Shown here piece after piece: positions 5,643 to 5,929 of a DNA stretch of 5,929 nt; the first letter of the stretch is position 1; each line of letters starts with the position of its first letter. The notes below the pieces were generated by a model. The model saw only the letters and a list, made by a program, of their open reading frames with translations. It was not told the origin of the DNA and did no database searches. Origin of the DNA: an uncultured Lachnospiraceae bacterium (GTDB lineage Bacteria > Bacillota > Clostridia > Lachnospirales > Lachnospiraceae); the NCBI GenBank assembly GCA_937891165.1, contig CALAEX010000177.1, forward strand, positions 1 to 5,929. The letters are read 5' to 3'. The translations under genes were made by a program, and so were the position numbers.

Positions 5643-5929
5643 TTAACCAAAGTATCTCTTAAGAAGTCCTTCAAATGCTTTTCCGTGTCTAGCTTCGTCT
5701 CTTGCCATCTCGTGTACTGTATCATGGATAGCATCTAAGTTAGCAGCTTTTGCACGTTTTGCAAGATCGAATTTACCTGCTGTTGCGCCGTTTTCTGCTT
5801 CTACACGCATTTCAAGGTTTTTCTTTGTAGAAGTTGTAACAACTTCACCTAATAATTCAGCAAATTTAGCAGCATGTTCTGCTTCTTCCCAAGCAGCTTT
5901 TTCCCAGTAAAGACCGATTTCAGGATAAC
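5643..5929 (-). CDS. rubrerythrin / NADH peroxidase, probably reverse type, 3' part only
   Basis: The last 94 codons are present; the 5' part runs off the window. The visible sequence contains EEAEHAAKFAELLGE, RVEAENGATAGKF and HEMARDEARHGKAFEGLL, which are three of the Glu/His (ExxH, ExxE) segments that bind the two irons in rubrerythrins. The protein ends in LKRYFG directly after the diiron helices, without the C-terminal rubredoxin Cys-x-x-Cys pairs of classical rubrerythrin. This fits clostridial reverse rubrerythrin, in which the rubredoxin domain comes first, although that part is outside the window. Such proteins reduce hydrogen peroxide with electrons from NAD(P)H through redox partners and protect anaerobes from oxygen. 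Codons are visibly richer in G/C than in the island genes, as expected of a highly expressed core gene. Confidence 0.9.
   Translation of the reverse strand, partial: YPEIGLYWEKAAWEEAEHAAKFAELLGEVVTTSTKKNLEMRVEAENGATAGKFDLAKRAKAANLDAIHDTVHEMARDEARHGKAFEGLLKRYFG

Noticed and set aside
1..5929. tRNA or rRNA genes, riboswitches
   Set aside because: No cloverleaf, TpsiC-like GGTTCRA motif in context, rRNA segment or known riboswitch core was seen on either strand.

Overview
The window is AT-rich DNA with A/T-ending codons, strong Shine-Dalgarno sites and intrinsic terminators, which points to a low-GC Gram-positive anaerobe of the Clostridia. The partial rubrerythrin at the right end, of the type with its C-terminus in the diiron domain, fits a strict anaerobe, possibly a gut Lachnospiraceae-like species. 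The genus cannot be fixed from this sequence. Most of the window (about 1-5550) reads as an accessory island. The last ~290 bases look like ordinary chromosome with visibly higher GC.

Layout: 1-204 is a leader with a candidate sigma-A promoter and several dyads, including a perfect 12-bp palindrome just after the predicted start point. From 205 to 4072 five genes lie on the plus strand with short gaps (about 15-26 bases), so they are probably one operon. In order they are a five-TM protein with a cytosolic insert; an AbiGi/DUF2971-like protein with a possible ADP-ribosyltransferase fold; an AbiH-family abortive-infection gene that has lost part of its C-terminal half and shifts frame at the junction; a single-TM protein with an outside domain; and a five-TM protein. 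A bidirectional terminator (4112-4155) separates this operon from a convergent minus-strand gene (4170-5120). That gene starts with TTG, has its own extended -10 promoter, and encodes a protein with a soluble N-terminal part, one TM near the C-terminus, a coiled coil and a polar tail.

Further right, on the minus strand, is the catalytic C-terminal remnant of a tyrosine recombinase with its own terminator. Its 5' side runs into four direct copies of a nonamer (GTGCCACAT or one mismatch), then comes the terminator and 3' end of rubrerythrin. The simplest reading is the decayed edge of an integrative element next to the rubrerythrin gene.

Working interpretation (inference): the plus-strand cluster is a defence-type cassette. 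It has AbiH and AbiGi-like genes, the classes of gene that cause abortive infection, surrounded by membrane proteins of unknown function. The AbiH gene looks inactivated, so the cassette as it stands is either decaying or relies on its other members.
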